A DNA stretch of 64,000 nt from Thermomonospora echinospora (GTDB lineage: Bacteria > Actinomycetota > Actinomycetes > Streptosporangiales > Streptosporangiaceae). Below, in pieces: positions 1-11,504 of this stretch (its first letter is position 1; each line of letters begins with the position of its first letter). The stretch spans positions 62,001 to 126,000 of the forward strand of contig NZ_FNVO01000020.1 of assembly GCF_900108175.1 (NCBI RefSeq), written 5' to 3'. The position numbers were made by a program, and so were the translations under genes. The notes under the pieces are model-generated. The model was not told where the DNA came from, did no database searches, and saw nothing but the letters and a program-made list of their open reading frames with translations.

Positions 1-1775
1 CAGGCGCCCCAGGCGGCGGGCCCGGTGGCCTGCGCGTCGGCGACCGCCAGCGCCGCCAGGATCTCCAGCACCTCCCGGCCCCGGCCGGGCACGGCGCACA
101 CGCCGTCCAGGACGGTCTGCACGGTCACCGGGTCGTCCAGGTCGCGCCGGGTGGCGGTGTCCGGCAGTAGCAGGTGGTGGCGGACGACCGTCTCCAGCAC
201 GTCGGCGTCGCCGTCGGCGAAGCCCATCCGGACGGCCATCTCGCGGGCCAGCACGGCGCCGGTACGGGAGTGGTCGCCGGGCAGCCCCTTGCCGATGTCG
301 TGCAGCAGCGCCCCCACGAGCAGCAGGTCAGGGCGGGCGACGTCGCGGGTCATCGCGGCGGCCCCGGCGGCGGCCTCCACCAGGTGCCGGTCCACGGTGA
401 ACCGGTGGACGGGATTGCGCTGGGGCCGGTTGCGCACCCGCTCCCATTCGGGCAGCGCCCGGACGATCAGCCCGGCCTGGTCGAGGGCCTCCCACACGGT
501 GATCGCCGGGGCCCCGGCGCCCAGCAGCGACACCAGAGCGTCCCGGGCCTCGGCGGGCCACGGCACCGGCAGCGGCGGGACCTTGTCGGCCAGCCGTTCC
601 ACAGTGGCGGGGGCCAGCGGCAGCCCGGCCTGGGCGGCGGCGGACGCCACCCGCAGCGGCAGCACCGGGTCGGTCAGGTCGGCGCCGCGGGCGAGTACGA
701 CCTCCCCGTCGTGCTCGACGGCCCCGTCGCCCACCGGCCGCCGTTCGATCCGGACGGCGCCCGCCGCGCGGACGCTGCGGCTCCGGTCGGCGCAGTAGCG
801 GTCGACGTGCCGCCAAAGGTGGTCGGCGGCGTAGGTGACGGTACGGGCGGCCTCGACGATCGCGCGGAGCAGGGCGGTGCCGTCGGCCAGGCCCAGGGCC
901 CGCGCCACGGCCTCGTGCTCCTGCAGGACGAGGCGGTCGGTGGCCCGTCCGGTCGTCTCGTGCAGTGCATGCCGGACGTCCAGCAGCAGGTCATGGGCGG
1001 CGCGCACCCGCTCGCCGGGGCCCGGCGCCGCCCAGGTGGCGGCCGCCGCCTGCATGACGTGGACATCGCGCAGCCCTCCCCTGGCCTCCTTGAGGTCGGG
1101 TTCGAGCAGAAACGCCAGCTCCCCTTGGTCGGCCCAGCGCCTCCGGGTCAGCTCGGCCAGCTCGGCCAGCCGCCGCCGGGCCTGCAGCCGCCAGTCGGCC
1201 AGCACCGCCGTGCGCAGCTGGTCGGCCAGCTCCTGGTCACCGGCCAGCCGGCGGGCGCCGAGCAGGCCCATGGCGGCCTTCAGGTCCGATCCGGCGACCT
1301 GCCTGGCCTCTTCGAGGGTGCGCACCGAGTGGTCCAGGCGCAGCCCGCGGTCCCAGATCGGGTACCACAGCCGGTCGGCGATCTCGGCGATGTCCGGCCG
1401 CCCGCGATGCACCAGCACCAGATCGAGGTCGCCGCCGGGGGTCAGCTCCCCGCGGCCGTGGCTGCCCACCGTGACCAGCGCGACCTCGTCCCCGGCCCCG
1501 GTCTCCGCCAGCAGTTCGGCCAGCCAGCGGTCGAGCTCGGCTCCCCGCCGCGCCCGCGCCGCCGCCAGCTCCGCACGCGCCCCGTCCGGCCCGCCGCCCC
1601 TGGCGTCCCCTCCGCCCCCCGCACCGTCCCGCCCAACGGCCGCAGCCGGCTCCTCAGCGGCCGGCCGGCCGGCCCCGCCGGTGGTCGCGGGCTGCGCTCC
1701 GGGGCCGTTCGCCGGTTCGGTGGGGGCGTCGATGTCCGTGTCCGTGCCCGTCTGCATGCCCGTCTCCGTGCTCAC
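1..1775 (-). CDS. glnD: PII uridylyltransferase/adenylyltransferase GlnD (3' end outside window)
   Basis: GlnD modifies the PII signalling protein in response to glutamine; in actinomycetes the modification is adenylylation. The frame runs on the minus strand from a GTG at 1775, preceded by GGAG six bases upstream, and leaves the window at base 1, so about 590 N-terminal residues are visible. The nucleotidyltransferase signature GSHGRGE with GGDLDL lies at residues 104-119, and the HD phosphohydrolase motif LLHDIGKG has its His-Asp at 492-493. The C-terminal ACT domains would lie beyond the window. The Pro/Ala/Gly-rich first 70 residues are poorly conserved, and ATG 1757 is a possible alternative start. 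It follows amtB-glnB in the same direction, as in Streptomyces. Confidence 0.93.
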   Translation of the reverse strand, partial: MSTETGMQTGTDTDIDAPTEPANGPGAQPATTGGAGRPAAEEPAAAVGRDGAGGGGDARGGGPDGARAELAAARARRGAELDRWLAELLAETGAGDEVALVTVGSHGRGELTPGGDLDLVLVHRGRPDIAEIADRLWYPIWDRGLRLDHSVRTLEEARQVAGSDLKAAMGLLGARRLAGDQELADQLRTAVLADWRLQARRRLAELAELTRRRWADQGELAFLLEPDLKEARGGLRDVHVMQAAAATWAAPGPGERVRAAHDLLLDVRHALHETTGRATDRLVLQEHEAVARALGLADGTALLRAIVEAARTVTYAADHLWRHVDRYCADRSRSVRAAGAVRIERRPVGDGAVEHDGEVVLARGADLTDPVLPLRVASAAAQAGLPLAPATVERLADKVPPLPVPWPAEARDALVSLLGAGAPAITVWEALDQAGLIVRALPEWERVRNRPQRNPVHRFTVDRHLVEAAAGAAAMTRDVARPDLLLVGALLHDIGKGLPGDHSRTGAVLAREMAVRMGFADGDADVLETVVRHHLLLPDTATRRDLDDPVTVQTVLDGVCAVPGRGREVLEILAALAVADAQATGPAAWGA

Positions 1776-1828
1776 CGGCCGCTCCGCTCGCCGTCTCCGT
1801 CAAAGGTCGCCGTCTCCGCCAAAGGCGG

Positions 1829-1871
1829 AAGGGCGTCCCGTACCGCGGGCATCGCGGTTCGGGACGCCCTT
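1829..1871 (-). terminator. hairpin between glnB and glnD
   Basis: A perfect 12-bp inverted repeat (arms AAGGGCGTCCCG at 1829-1840 and its complement at 1860-1871) encloses a 19-base loop in the glnB-glnD intergenic space. No T-run follows. It could be a partial terminator or a processing stem that lowers glnD expression relative to amtB-glnB. Confidence 0.6.
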
Positions 1872-1918
1872 CCTCGTCTCGCGTCCTGAGCGATCGCTCC
1901 CCCGATCCGAGGCCCCGG

Positions 1919-3600
<1,682 letters not shown>

Positions 3601-3703
3601 CTCGGAGAGAGCCCCTCCTCGGCACGGAACGTCTGACTGCGTTAGAGGTTCCGGCCCCGTGGTTTCACCCGAACGCCCCCGGTGTTTCAAGGGTGTGAAA
3701 CCC

Positions 3704-3741
3704 GTACCCGTGATGTTTCGGAAGTGTTTCCGAAATCTCAC
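3704..3741 (-). promoter_or_regulatory. putative GlnR box upstream of amtB
   Basis: Read on the minus strand, four 5-mers at exact 11-bp periodicity appear: GTGAG, GAAAC, GAAAC, GGTAC, each separated by 6 bases. This matches the actinomycete GlnR a-/b-site layout (GTnAC-n6-GAAAC), with imperfect a-sites. It lies about 105-140 bp upstream of the amtB start. Further GTTTC 5-mers at 3684 and 3662 (plus strand) extend the array with 22-bp spacing. Confidence 0.6.
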
Positions 3742-3821
3742 CGCTGGTGCGTTCCAAGGCACCGGGGTTCCCGATCCCGCTATGGGATGAGCGACGTTTG
3801 GCATCCCTCCGGAAAGGGAAA

Positions 3822-3851
3822 GGCGCCCCACCCCGCGAAGGGTGGGGCGCC
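3822..3851 (-). terminator. intrinsic terminator after ftsY
   Basis: A perfect 12-bp stem (GGCGCCCCACCC and its complement) with a 6-base loop starts 16 bases beyond the ftsY stop. On the minus strand it is followed by TTTCCCTTTCC, a pyrimidine-rich tail. It separates ftsY from the independently regulated amtB operon. Confidence 0.8.
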
Positions 3852-3867
3852 CGCGCCCAGATGACGG

Positions 3868-5046
3868 TCAGTCTCCGATGATGGCGTCCACGAACGCCTC
3901 CGCCTCGAACGGCGCCAGGTCGTCAGGGCCCTCGCCCAGTCCCACCAGCTTGACCGGCACACCCAGCTCGCGCTGCACCGCGATCACGATGCCGCCCTTG
4001 GCGGTGCCGTCCAGCTTGGTCAGCACGATGCCGGTGACGTTGACCACCTCGGCGAACACCCGGGCCTGCTGCATGCCGTTCTGACCGGTGGTGGCGTCCA
4101 GCACCAGCAGCACCTCGTCCACCGCGGCCTGCTTCTCCACCACCCGCTTGACCTTGCCGAGCTCGTCCATCAGCCCGGTCTTGGTGTGCAGCCGGCCGGC
4201 GGTGTCGACGATCACCGTGTCGACCTTGCCGTCGACGCCCCGCTTGACCGCGTCGAAGGCGACGCTGGCCGGGTCGGCGCCCTCGTCCTTACGCACCACC
4301 TGGGCACCCACCCGGGCGCCCCAGGTCTCCAGTTGGTCGGCGGCGGCGGCGCGGAAGGTGTCGGCGGCGCCCAGCACGACGCTGCGCCCGTCACCGACCA
4401 GCACCCGCGCCAGCTTCCCGCAGGTGGTGGTCTTGCCGGTGCCGTTGACGCCGACCACCATCACCACCGCGGGCCGGGTGCCGTGCGGCGCGGTGCGCAG
4501 CCCCCGGTCGGTGTCCTCGGCGAACCCGTCGCTGACCTGCTTGAGCAGCTCCTCCCGGAGCAGCCCACGGACCTGCGCGGGGGTGCGGGCGCCCAGCACC
4601 TGCACCCGGGTCCGCAGCGCCTCGGTGATCTCCCGGGACACCGTCACGCCGATATCGGCGCCGATCAGGGTGTCCTCGATCTCCTCCCAGGCCTCGTCGT
4701 CGAGCGTATCCCGCGACAGCAGCACCAGCAGCGTCCTGCCCAGCGCGTTCTGGGACCGCGCCAGCCTGGCCCGCAGCCGGACCAGCCGGCCCGCCGACGG
4801 CGGCGGGACCTCGATCTCCGGTTTGGGCGGCGCCACCGGCTCGGCCGGCGGCGCCGGCGGCGCGCGCTCCAGCGTGGGCGCCGCCTCTCGTTCCAGGACG
4901 GCGGTCGAGCCCTCGCCGGTCGGCTGCGACGGCGGCGGCGGAGCGGGCGGGCGGGTCGTGCGGCGCCCGGGCCTCAGCAGGAGCAGTCCGCCCACCACGA
5001 CGGCGAGTACGGCCAGCGCGATGATGAGGAGGATCACAGGTTCCAT
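3868..5046 (-). CDS. ftsY: signal recognition particle receptor FtsY
   Basis: SRP receptor GTPase that docks ribosome-nascent-chain complexes at the membrane. The 392-residue product has an N-terminal membrane span (about residues 4-24), a Pro-rich variable linker, then the NG domain: P-loop GVNGTGKTT at 199-207, DTAGR at 281-285, TKLD at 343-346 and the closing GEGPDDL at 371-377. ATG 5046 was chosen because the hydrophobic segment starts right after it; an ATG eight codons upstream is possible. It follows smc in the same direction, the standard actinobacterial order. Confidence 0.97.
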   Translation of the reverse strand: MEPVILLIIALAVLAVVVGGLLLLRPGRRTTRPPAPPPPSQPTGEGSTAVLEREAAPTLERAPPAPPAEPVAPPKPEIEVPPPSAGRLVRLRARLARSQNALGRTLLVLLSRDTLDDEAWEEIEDTLIGADIGVTVSREITEALRTRVQVLGARTPAQVRGLLREELLKQVSDGFAEDTDRGLRTAPHGTRPAVVMVVGVNGTGKTTTCGKLARVLVGDGRSVVLGAADTFRAAAADQLETWGARVGAQVVRKDEGADPASVAFDAVKRGVDGKVDTVIVDTAGRLHTKTGLMDELGKVKRVVEKQAAVDEVLLVLDATTGQNGMQQARVFAEVVNVTGIVLTKLDGTAKGGIVIAVQRELGVPVKLVGLGEGPDDLAPFEAEAFVDAIIGD

Positions 5047-5182
5047 AGCGCCCACCAGTGTTCCAGACACCCCGCCATGCCATCACCAAGGCCATCGCCA
5101 AGGCCACCGGCAGTTCCCCGGAGCGGACGGCGGGACGGCCCGTGTTCTCCGGGCCTTGCGGACATGCCCGGAAAAACGCCGA

Positions 5183-8100
5183 TCAGGCCGATTCCCGCTC
5201 GCGCATCCGCTGGCTGATGACCTGGGTGACGCCGTCGCCGCGCATGCTGACGCCGTACAGCGCGTCGGCGCCCTCCATGGTGCGCTTCTGGTGGGTGATG
5301 ATGATCAGCTGGGACGACTCCCGCAGTTCCTCCAGGATGCCCAGCAGCCGCTGGGTGTTGGTGTCGTCCAGCGCCGCCTCGACCTCGTCGAGCACGTAGA
5401 ACGGGGAGGGGCGGGCTTTGAACACCGCCACCAGGATCGCGATCGCCACCAGCGACCGCTCCCCGCCCGACAGCAGCGACAGCCGCTTGACCTTCTTGCC
5501 GGGCGGGCGGGCCTCCACCTCCACGCCGGTGGCGAGCATGTCCTCGGGGTCGGTGAGCACCAGCCGGCCCTCCCCGCCGGGGAACAGCCGGGTGAAGATC
5601 CGCTCGAACTCGCGGGCGGTGTCGGCGAAGGCCTCGGCGAACACCCGCTGCACCCGGTCGTCCACCTCCTTGACCACGGTGAGCAGGTCGCGGCGGGTCT
5701 TCTTGAGGTCCTCCAGCTGGGAGGTCAGGAACGCGTGCCGCTCCTCCAGGGCGGCGAACTCCTCCAGCGCCAGCGGGTTGACCTTGCCGAGCTGGTTCAG
5801 CTTGCGCTCGGCGGCCTTGGCCCGCTTCTCCTGGACGGTCCGGTCGTAGGGCTCGGGCCGGGCGTCCTCCTCGGCGTCGGGCGCCGGGGGAACGAGCTGA
5901 TCGGGGCCGTACTCGGCGATCAGGGTGGCGACCTCCAGCCCCATCTCCTCCATCGCCCGCTCCTGGAGCCGCTCCAGCCGCAGCCGCTGCTCGGCGCGGG
6001 CGACCTCGCTGCCGTGCACCACGTTGACCAGCTTCTCCAGCTGGGAGGACAGCTCCCGGACCTGGGTGCGTACCACCTTCAGCTCGGCCTCGCGGTCGGC
6101 CTTGGCCCGCTGCGCGGCCTCCCGTTCGGCGACGGCGGCGTGCAGGGACAGCTCGATCCGCTCCAGCGCGGCCCGGGCGCCCGCCAGCACGGCGCGGGCG
6201 ACCTCGGCCTGCCGCCGCCGGCGGGCCCGTCGGGCGGCGGCCCTGGCGCGCTCCTCACGCTCGCGCCGCGCGCCCCGCTCCAGCGCGTCGGCCCGCCCGG
6301 CGATCGCCTGCACCCGCTCCTCGGCGGTACGGACCGACAGCCGGGCCTCCATCTCGGCGGAGCGGGCCTGCTGGACCCGCTCGGCGAGCAGTTCCCTGGT
6401 CTCGGTGTCCTCGCCGAGGTCGTCGGCGACCTCGGCGGCGGCCTCCGCCTCGGCCAGCTGAGCCTCCAGCTCGGCCACCGCCCGCAGGTCGTGCTCGCGG
6501 GCCTGGTTCGCGGCGTCCAGCGCCTTGCCGAGCCGCTCGACCTCGCCACGTGCCGCTCGCACCGCCGCCTCCAGTCGGGCGGCGTGCTTGGCCTCCTGCG
6601 CGGCCTGCGCCTCGAACTCCCGCAGCCTGCCGCGCGCCCGGTCCAGGACGGCCTGGGCCTGGTTGACGCCGCTCTGCGCCTGGTGGACAGCCGCCTGGGC
6701 GTCCTCCAGCGCCGCCTGGGCCGCGGCCTCGGCCTCGGCGGCGGCGGCCAGCGCGGACGCCGACTCCTCCGCCTGGGCGCGGGCGGCCTCCAGCGCCTCG
6801 ACCGCCTCGTCCAGGGTGGCGCGCATCTGCAGCAGGCCCTGGGCGCCGCCTGCGCCGCCGCCCTGCGCCCAGTGCGCCCCGAGCAGGTCCCCGTCCCGGG
6901 TGACGGCCCGCAGGGCGGGCTCGCGCCGGACGAGCTCAGCGGCGGCGTCCAGGTCGTCCACCACGACCAGGCCGCGCAGCAGGGCCCGCAGCGCGGGGCG
7001 CAGCGCGTCGGGGACCGTGATCACGTCGGCCGCGTACCGCAGCCCCGGCGCCTGCGGCTCGTCGGGGGCCGGGCCGTCGCCGACGACCAGCCCGGCGCGC
7101 CCGGCGTCCTTGGCGCGCAGCAGCGCCAGCGCGGCCCGCGCGGTCTCCAGCGAGCCGACGGCGATGGCCTGCGCGGCCTCGCCCAGCGCGGCGGCCACGG
7201 CCGTCTCGTAGCCGGGCTCCACGGTGAGCTGGGACGCCACGGTGCCGAGCACCCCGTCCAGGCCCGCCGACAGCAGCACCTCGCCGCCGTCGGCGGCGCT
7301 GCCCAGCGTCAGCTCCAGCGCCTCGATACGGGCCTGGAGGGCGGCGACGTCCTTCTGGGCGGCCTGGTCGGCGCCGCGGGCCGCCGCGACAGCCTGGCGG
7401 GCGGCCTTGAGCGCCTGGCGGGGACCGTCCTCGGCGGCGCGGGCGGCCTCGACCGCCTCCTTGGCCGCCGCCAGCGCCTCCTGCGCCATCTCGTGCTCGG
7501 CGGCCAGCTCCGGGTCCTCGGCGACCTGGGCGTCGTAGGCCTCATACTCGGCCTGCGCGGCCTCGGCCCGCCGCGCAGCGTCGGCGCGGGCCTCGGCAAG
7601 GCGGCCGATCTCCGACTCGCCGGCCTGGGCCTTGCTGCGCAGCGCCCCGACCTGGCCGCGCAGCCGGGCCAGGCCCTCGCGGCGGTCGGCGGCGGCCCGG
7701 GCGGCGGCCTGCAGGCGGCGCTCCTCCTCGCGCAGGGCCTCCTCGGCCTCGGCGCGGGCCTCCACGGTGACCGACAGTCCCTCCTGAGCCTCCTCCAGGG
7801 CGGCGCGCAGCAGGTCCTCCTGCTCGCGGATCGCGACGGCCTCGCGTTCCATGTCCTCGGGGTCGCGGCCGCGCCGCTCCTCGCCGGTGTCCTCGGAGGC
7901 GTTGCGGTGGCGTTCGGCGGCCAGGTTGGCCACGCCCTGCAATCGTTCCTTCAACGACGACAGCCGGAACCAGGTGTCCTGGGCCCGGGCCAGCACGGGC
8001 GCGGCGGCCTGCTCCTCGGCCTCCAGCACGGCCTCGCGTTCCTGCGCGGCGGCCAGGGACTGCTCGACCTCGGCCCGGCGGCGCTTGACCGCGGCCTCGT

Positions 8101-8839
8101 CGGCGGCCTCCTGGTCGAGCCTGGTGCGCAGGGTGACCAGGTCGTCGGCCAGCAGCCGGGCCCGCGCGTCGCGCAGTTCGGCCTGGATGACGGCGGCCCG
8201 GCGGGCGATCTCGGCCTGCCGGCCCAGCGGCTTGAGCTGGCGGCGCAGCTCGCCGGTGAGGTCCTGGACGCGGGTCAGGTTGGCCTGCATCGCCTCCAGC
8301 TTGCGCAGCGCCTTCTCCTTGCGCTTGCGGTGCTTGAGGACCCCGGCGGCCTCCTCGATCACCGCGCGCCGCCCGTCGGGGCCGGAGTTGAGCGCGGCGT
8401 CCAGCATGCCCTGGCCGATGATCACGTGCATCTCCCGGCCGATGCCGGAGTCCGACAGCAGTTCCTGCACGTCCAGCAGCCGGCAGGGATCACCGTTGAT
8501 GGCGTACTCGCTCTGCCCCGACCGGAACATCAGCCGGCTGATGGTGACCTCGGTGTAGTCGATGGGCAGGGCGCCGTCGGAGTTGTCGATGGTCAGCACG
8601 ACCTCGGCGCGGCCCAGCGGGGGGCGGCTGGCGGTGCCGGCGAAGATGACGTCCTCCATCTTGCCGCCGCGCAGCGACTTGGCGCCCTGCTCGCCCATCA
8701 CCCAGGCCAGGGCGTCCACGACGTTGGACTTGCCGGACCCGTTCGGCCCCACCACGCAGGTGATGCCGGGCTCGAAGCGCAGGGTGGTGGAGGACGCGAA
8801 GGACTTGAAGCCGCGCAACGTCAGACTCTTGAGGTACAC
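5183..8839 (-). CDS. smc: chromosome segregation protein SMC
   Basis: Condensin ATPase that organises the chromosome with ScpA/ScpB. The 1218-residue product has the Walker A motif GPNGSGKSN at residues 31-39, two long Ala/Glu/Arg-rich coiled-coil arms flanking a hinge near the middle (around 480-650), the C-loop signature LSGGE at about 1123-1127 and Walker B YVLDEVEAALD near 1148-1158. Length and domain order are normal. The coiled coils are unusually rich in Ala and Arg, reflecting GC content. Translation starts with MYLKSLTLRGFKSF, the typical SMC N-terminus. Confidence 0.98.
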   Translation of the reverse strand: MYLKSLTLRGFKSFASSTTLRFEPGITCVVGPNGSGKSNVVDALAWVMGEQGAKSLRGGKMEDVIFAGTASRPPLGRAEVVLTIDNSDGALPIDYTEVTISRLMFRSGQSEYAINGDPCRLLDVQELLSDSGIGREMHVIIGQGMLDAALNSGPDGRRAVIEEAAGVLKHRKRKEKALRKLEAMQANLTRVQDLTGELRRQLKPLGRQAEIARRAAVIQAELRDARARLLADDLVTLRTRLDQEAADEAAVKRRRAEVEQSLAAAQEREAVLEAEEQAAAPVLARAQDTWFRLSSLKERLQGVANLAAERHRNASEDTGEERRGRDPEDMEREAVAIREQEDLLRAALEEAQEGLSVTVEARAEAEEALREEERRLQAAARAAADRREGLARLRGQVGALRSKAQAGESEIGRLAEARADAARRAEAAQAEYEAYDAQVAEDPELAAEHEMAQEALAAAKEAVEAARAAEDGPRQALKAARQAVAAARGADQAAQKDVAALQARIEALELTLGSAADGGEVLLSAGLDGVLGTVASQLTVEPGYETAVAAALGEAAQAIAVGSLETARAALALLRAKDAGRAGLVVGDGPAPDEPQAPGLRYAADVITVPDALRPALRALLRGLVVVDDLDAAAELVRREPALRAVTRDGDLLGAHWAQGGGAGGAQGLLQMRATLDEAVEALEAARAQAEESASALAAAAEAEAAAQAALEDAQAAVHQAQSGVNQAQAVLDRARGRLREFEAQAAQEAKHAARLEAAVRAARGEVERLGKALDAANQAREHDLRAVAELEAQLAEAEAAAEVADDLGEDTETRELLAERVQQARSAEMEARLSVRTAEERVQAIAGRADALERGARREREERARAAARRARRRRQAEVARAVLAGARAALERIELSLHAAVAEREAAQRAKADREAELKVVRTQVRELSSQLEKLVNVVHGSEVARAEQRLRLERLQERAMEEMGLEVATLIAEYGPDQLVPPAPDAEEDARPEPYDRTVQEKRAKAAERKLNQLGKVNPLALEEFAALEERHAFLTSQLEDLKKTRRDLLTVVKEVDDRVQRVFAEAFADTAREFERIFTRLFPGGEGRLVLTDPEDMLATGVEVEARPPGKKVKRLSLLSGGERSLVAIAILVAVFKARPSPFYVLDEVEAALDDTNTQRLLGILEELRESSQLIIITHQKRTMEGADALYGVSMRGDGVTQVISQRMRERESA

Positions 8840-9085
8840 GCGCGGACTCTCCTTGCCCTCCCTCGGGGATCACGCTCCGCACCCGGAACGGCGACGCCCC
8901 CGACTCGCTCCCGACCAGTGCGAACGATACCGCCCGTGCCTGCTCACGCAGCGGACCGCGGCCGTGGCCACCTGCTTGTTCCCAATGTGCCACGTTCGCC
9001 CGCGTTACGTCCTCGCTACGGCAAGAATGCGCAGGTCATGGGGTGTAGGCCCGGCACGGCCGGGGTACGAAAAGGGCAAAACATA

Positions 9086-9110
9086 AGGGACGCCGACTTC
9101 CGACGTCCCT
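9086..9110 (-). terminator. intrinsic terminator after the 65-residue coiled-coil gene
   Basis: A 7-bp stem (AGGGACG/CGTCCCT) with an 11-base loop lies 22 bases past the stop of the small gene. On the minus strand it is followed by TTATGTTTT, a clear T-rich tail. It separates that gene from smc. The rest of 8840-9132 looks like smc upstream sequence, in which I see no further gene. Confidence 0.75.
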
Positions 9111-9132
9111 GTGTTTTCCGTACCGGCACCCG

Positions 9133-9330
9133 TTACGTCAGTGCCGGTTCGCGGTCCTTCACTCCGAGAGACAGCACGTCCTCGCGCGCCTCCGCGGCCA
9201 GCGCGTCGTTCTCCGCCTGAAGCCGGACGAGCTCGGCTTCCAGATCACGTACTCGCCGCTGAAGGCGTCGCATCTCCGCGACCATCCGAGGGTCGGGACC
9301 GCCGACGTGGCCGAGTAGAGCCTTCGCCAT
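9133..9330 (-). CDS. conserved small coiled-coil protein near smc
   Basis: A 65-residue protein starting MAKALLGHVGG, followed by a heptad-like helix (about residues 16-50, rich in Arg, Leu, Glu) and an acidic tail. I recall similar short proteins with this N-terminus being widespread in actinomycetes; the function is unknown. The start at 9330 is supported by GGAGGACCC ten bases upstream. The frame stays open to 9510 but without convincing content. It has its own terminator, so it is probably a separate transcription unit. A role as a small DNA- or protein-bridging factor would be a guess. Confidence 0.75.
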   Translation of the reverse strand: MAKALLGHVGGPDPRMVAEMRRLQRRVRDLEAELVRLQAENDALAAEAREDVLSLGVKDREPALT

Positions 9331-9506
9331 GACTAAGGGTCCTCCACGCTGAGCAACCAGCAGGAATCGCGCCCGATGAGCGTTCATTACGGTGCGCGTA
9401 TCATCTAGAGTCGCACCAGCCGGGGTGTCGGTCAAGATGGACATCACGGGCCGGTAACAACCTGTCGACACAAGTTTAGCAGGTACAAACCGGTTTCCCC
9501 TACCCG

Positions 9507-9791
9507 TCACCGCTCAACGAATCCGTCCAGGCCACCGCGGGGATCGGTCCAACGTTCGCTCACTCCGGCGACCCTTCCCGGGGCGCCCGGCCCGCGCAGC
9601 AGTTCCAGGAGCCGTTCACAGGAATCGCGGGGCCCCTCGGCGACCACCTCCACCCGGCCGTCGGACAGATTGGTGGCCGAGCCCACCAACCCCAGTTCCA
9701 GCGCCCGCGACCGTACCCACCAGCGAAAACCCACTCCCTGGACGCGTCCGCGCGCCCAGGCCGTCAGCCGTATCGGATCGTTGCCCGCCAC
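9507..9791 (-). CDS. acyP: acylphosphatase
   Basis: Small cytosolic enzyme hydrolysing acyl-phosphates such as acetyl- or carbamoyl-phosphate. The 94-residue product has the two family motifs with the catalytic residues: [13 protein letters not shown] with Arg23, and [11 protein letters not shown] with Asn41. GTG 9791 gives a normal family length; the frame is open further upstream but overlaps mutM. It lies 17 bases after mutM in the same direction and probably shares its transcript. This mutM-acyP-smc order is conserved in actinomycetes. Confidence 0.92.
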   Translation of the reverse strand: MAGNDPIRLTAWARGRVQGVGFRWWVRSRALELGLVGSATNLSDGRVEVVAEGPRDSCERLLELLRGPGAPGRVAGVSERWTDPRGGLDGFVER

Positions 9792-9808
9792 GGCACGATC
9801 GTAGGAAA

Positions 9809-10714
9809 TCAGAGTCTGGGGCGGCGCGGCCGGGGCTGGCAGCCGGGGCAACTGTAGGAGGAACGGTTCATGAACACGTCCCGGCGAATGGGCGTGCCGC
9901 ACCGCCGGCACGGCTCGTCCCGCCGCCCGTACGCCTCCAAGGACCGTTCGAAGTAACCGCTCTCGCCGTTGACGTTCACGTACAGGCTGTCGAAGGAGGT
10001 GCCGCCGACGGCCAGCGCGGCCGACATCACCTCACGCGTCGCCTGGAGCACCCGCGTCACCTCCGCGCGGGTGAGATTCTCCGTGGCGCGGGCCCAGTGC
10101 AGCCGGGCCCGCCACAGCGCCTCGTCGGCGTAGATGTTGCCGACCCCGCTGATCAGCGACTGGTCCAGCAGCGCCCGCTTGATGCCGGTGCGCTTGCGGC
10201 GCAGCGCCCGGTAGAACGCCTCCTCGTCGAAGGCCTCCTCCAGCGGGTCGGGCGCGATGTGCGCCACCGGCTCGGGAACGGTCCCGTCGATCTCCGGGGC
10301 GCCCGGCCCGTCCCCGGCGGCGAAGGCGTCGGGGACCAGCTCGGTGACCATGACGTGGCCGAAGGTCCGCTGATCGACGAACCTCAGGTCATGGCCGTCG
10401 TCGGCGAACGTGACGCGGACCCTCAGATGCCTCTCCGGCGCCCGGTCCGGCTCACCGACCAGCAACTGGCCGCTCATGCCCAGATGGGCCAGCAACGCGC
10501 CCTCGCCGCCGGCCAGCGGCAGCCACAGGTACTTGCCCCGGCGGCGGGCGGCGGCGATCGTACGGCCGGCCAGCCGGCCCGCGAAGTCGTCGGCGCCGCC
10601 CGGCTGGCGGCGGACCGCCCGCGGATGCAGCACCTCGACCGCGGTGACGGTGCGGCCGCTCACCCAGCGGTCCAGTCCCCGGCGGACGACCTCCACCTCG
10701 GGCAGCTCGGGCAC
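9809..10714 (-). CDS. mutM: formamidopyrimidine-DNA glycosylase MutM/Fpg
   Basis: Base-excision repair glycosylase/AP lyase that removes 8-oxoguanine and formamidopyrimidines. The 301-residue product begins with MPELPEVE, giving the catalytic Pro2 and Glu3. The H2TH region includes [18 protein letters not shown]. The C-terminal zinc finger ligands are Cys269, Cys272, Cys289 and Cys292. It starts two bases after the rnc stop, so rnc and mutM are co-transcribed. The C-terminal tail beyond the finger is short and basic. Confidence 0.97.
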   Translation of the reverse strand: MPELPEVEVVRRGLDRWVSGRTVTAVEVLHPRAVRRQPGGADDFAGRLAGRTIAAARRRGKYLWLPLAGGEGALLAHLGMSGQLLVGEPDRAPERHLRVRVTFADDGHDLRFVDQRTFGHVMVTELVPDAFAAGDGPGAPEIDGTVPEPVAHIAPDPLEEAFDEEAFYRALRRKRTGIKRALLDQSLISGVGNIYADEALWRARLHWARATENLTRAEVTRVLQATREVMSAALAVGGTSFDSLYVNVNGESGYFERSLEAYGRRDEPCRRCGTPIRRDVFMNRSSYSCPGCQPRPRRPRL

Positions 10715-10715
10715 C

Positions 10716-11504
10716 TCAGCCGCCGTCCGCCGGAGCGGTCCGTTCGCCCTGCTCCGCGTGCTCGGCCTGCTCGACCTGCTCGACCTGGCGTTTGGCGGCC
10801 AGCTCGCGGATGGCGTGCCAGGTGGCCTCGGCGGCGTGCTGCTCGGCCTCCTTCTTGCTGCGGCCCTCGCCGGAGCCGTAGGTGACCCCGCCGACCCGCA
10901 CGGTGGCGCGGAAGGTCTTCTGGTGGTCCGGGCCGCTCTCGGCCACGTGGTACTCGGGGACGCCCAGCTCCTCGACGGCGGTCAGCTCCTGCAGCGAGGT
11001 CTTCCAGTCCAGGCCCGCGCCGAGGCTGGCGGAACGATCGATCAGCCCGTCGAACAGCCGATGCACCAGCTTGGCCGCCTCATCCAGCCCGTGGTCGAGG
11101 TAGACCGCGCCGATCAGGGCCTCCAGGGTGTCGGCCAGGATCGAGGACTTGTCCCGGCCACCGGTGCCCTCCTCGCCGCGGCCCAGCCGGATGTGCGCGC
11201 CGGCGCCCAGCGACCGGGCCACCCCGGCCAGCGCCCGCATGTTGACCACCGCGGCGCGCAGCTTGGCCAGTTGTCCCTCGGGCAGGTCGGGATGGCCGCG
11301 GAACAGGGTGTCGGTGACGACCAGCCCCAGCACCGAGTCGCCCAGGAACTCCAGGCGCTCGTTGGTGGGCAGGCCGCCGTTCTCGTAGGCGTAGGAACGA
11401 TGCGTCAGCGCCCGCTCCAGCAGCGCCTCGTCGATCGAGACGCCCAGCGCGCGCTCCAGTTCGGCACGGTCGGGGGCGGGGCCGGGGGCCGCCTTTCCGC
11501 TCAC
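10716..11504 (-). CDS. rnc: ribonuclease III
   Basis: Double-stranded-RNA endonuclease for rRNA and mRNA processing. The 262-residue product carries the RNase III signature [10 protein letters not shown] at 48-57, the second acidic cluster around [13 protein letters not shown], and a C-terminal double-stranded RNA-binding domain containing [17 protein letters not shown] 11504 is chosen because AGGAGG lies five bases upstream; the open frame continues to 11666 without conserved sequence. The last 25 residues are a low-complexity Glu/Gln tail. It sits between rpmF and mutM. Confidence 0.96.
   Translation of the reverse strand: MSGKAAPGPAPDRAELERALGVSIDEALLERALTHRSYAYENGGLPTNERLEFLGDSVLGLVVTDTLFRGHPDLPEGQLAKLRAAVVNMRALAGVARSLGAGAHIRLGRGEEGTGGRDKSSILADTLEALIGAVYLDHGLDEAAKLVHRLFDGLIDRSASLGAGLDWKTSLQELTAVEELGVPEYHVAESGPDHQKTFRATVRVGGVTYGSGEGRSKKEAEQHAAEATWHAIRELAAKRQVEQVEQAEHAEQGERTAPADGG

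Noticed and set aside
1829-1871. A riboswitch or attenuator between glnB and glnD
   Set aside because: Only a simple hairpin is seen, with no conserved aptamer features or alternative pairing.
4088-9220. A very long plus-strand open frame (about 1,700 codons) across ftsY and smc
   Set aside because: It is antisense to two certain genes, is low complexity (Ser/Leu/Gly/Gln-rich), and is a typical shadow of GC-rich coding sequence.
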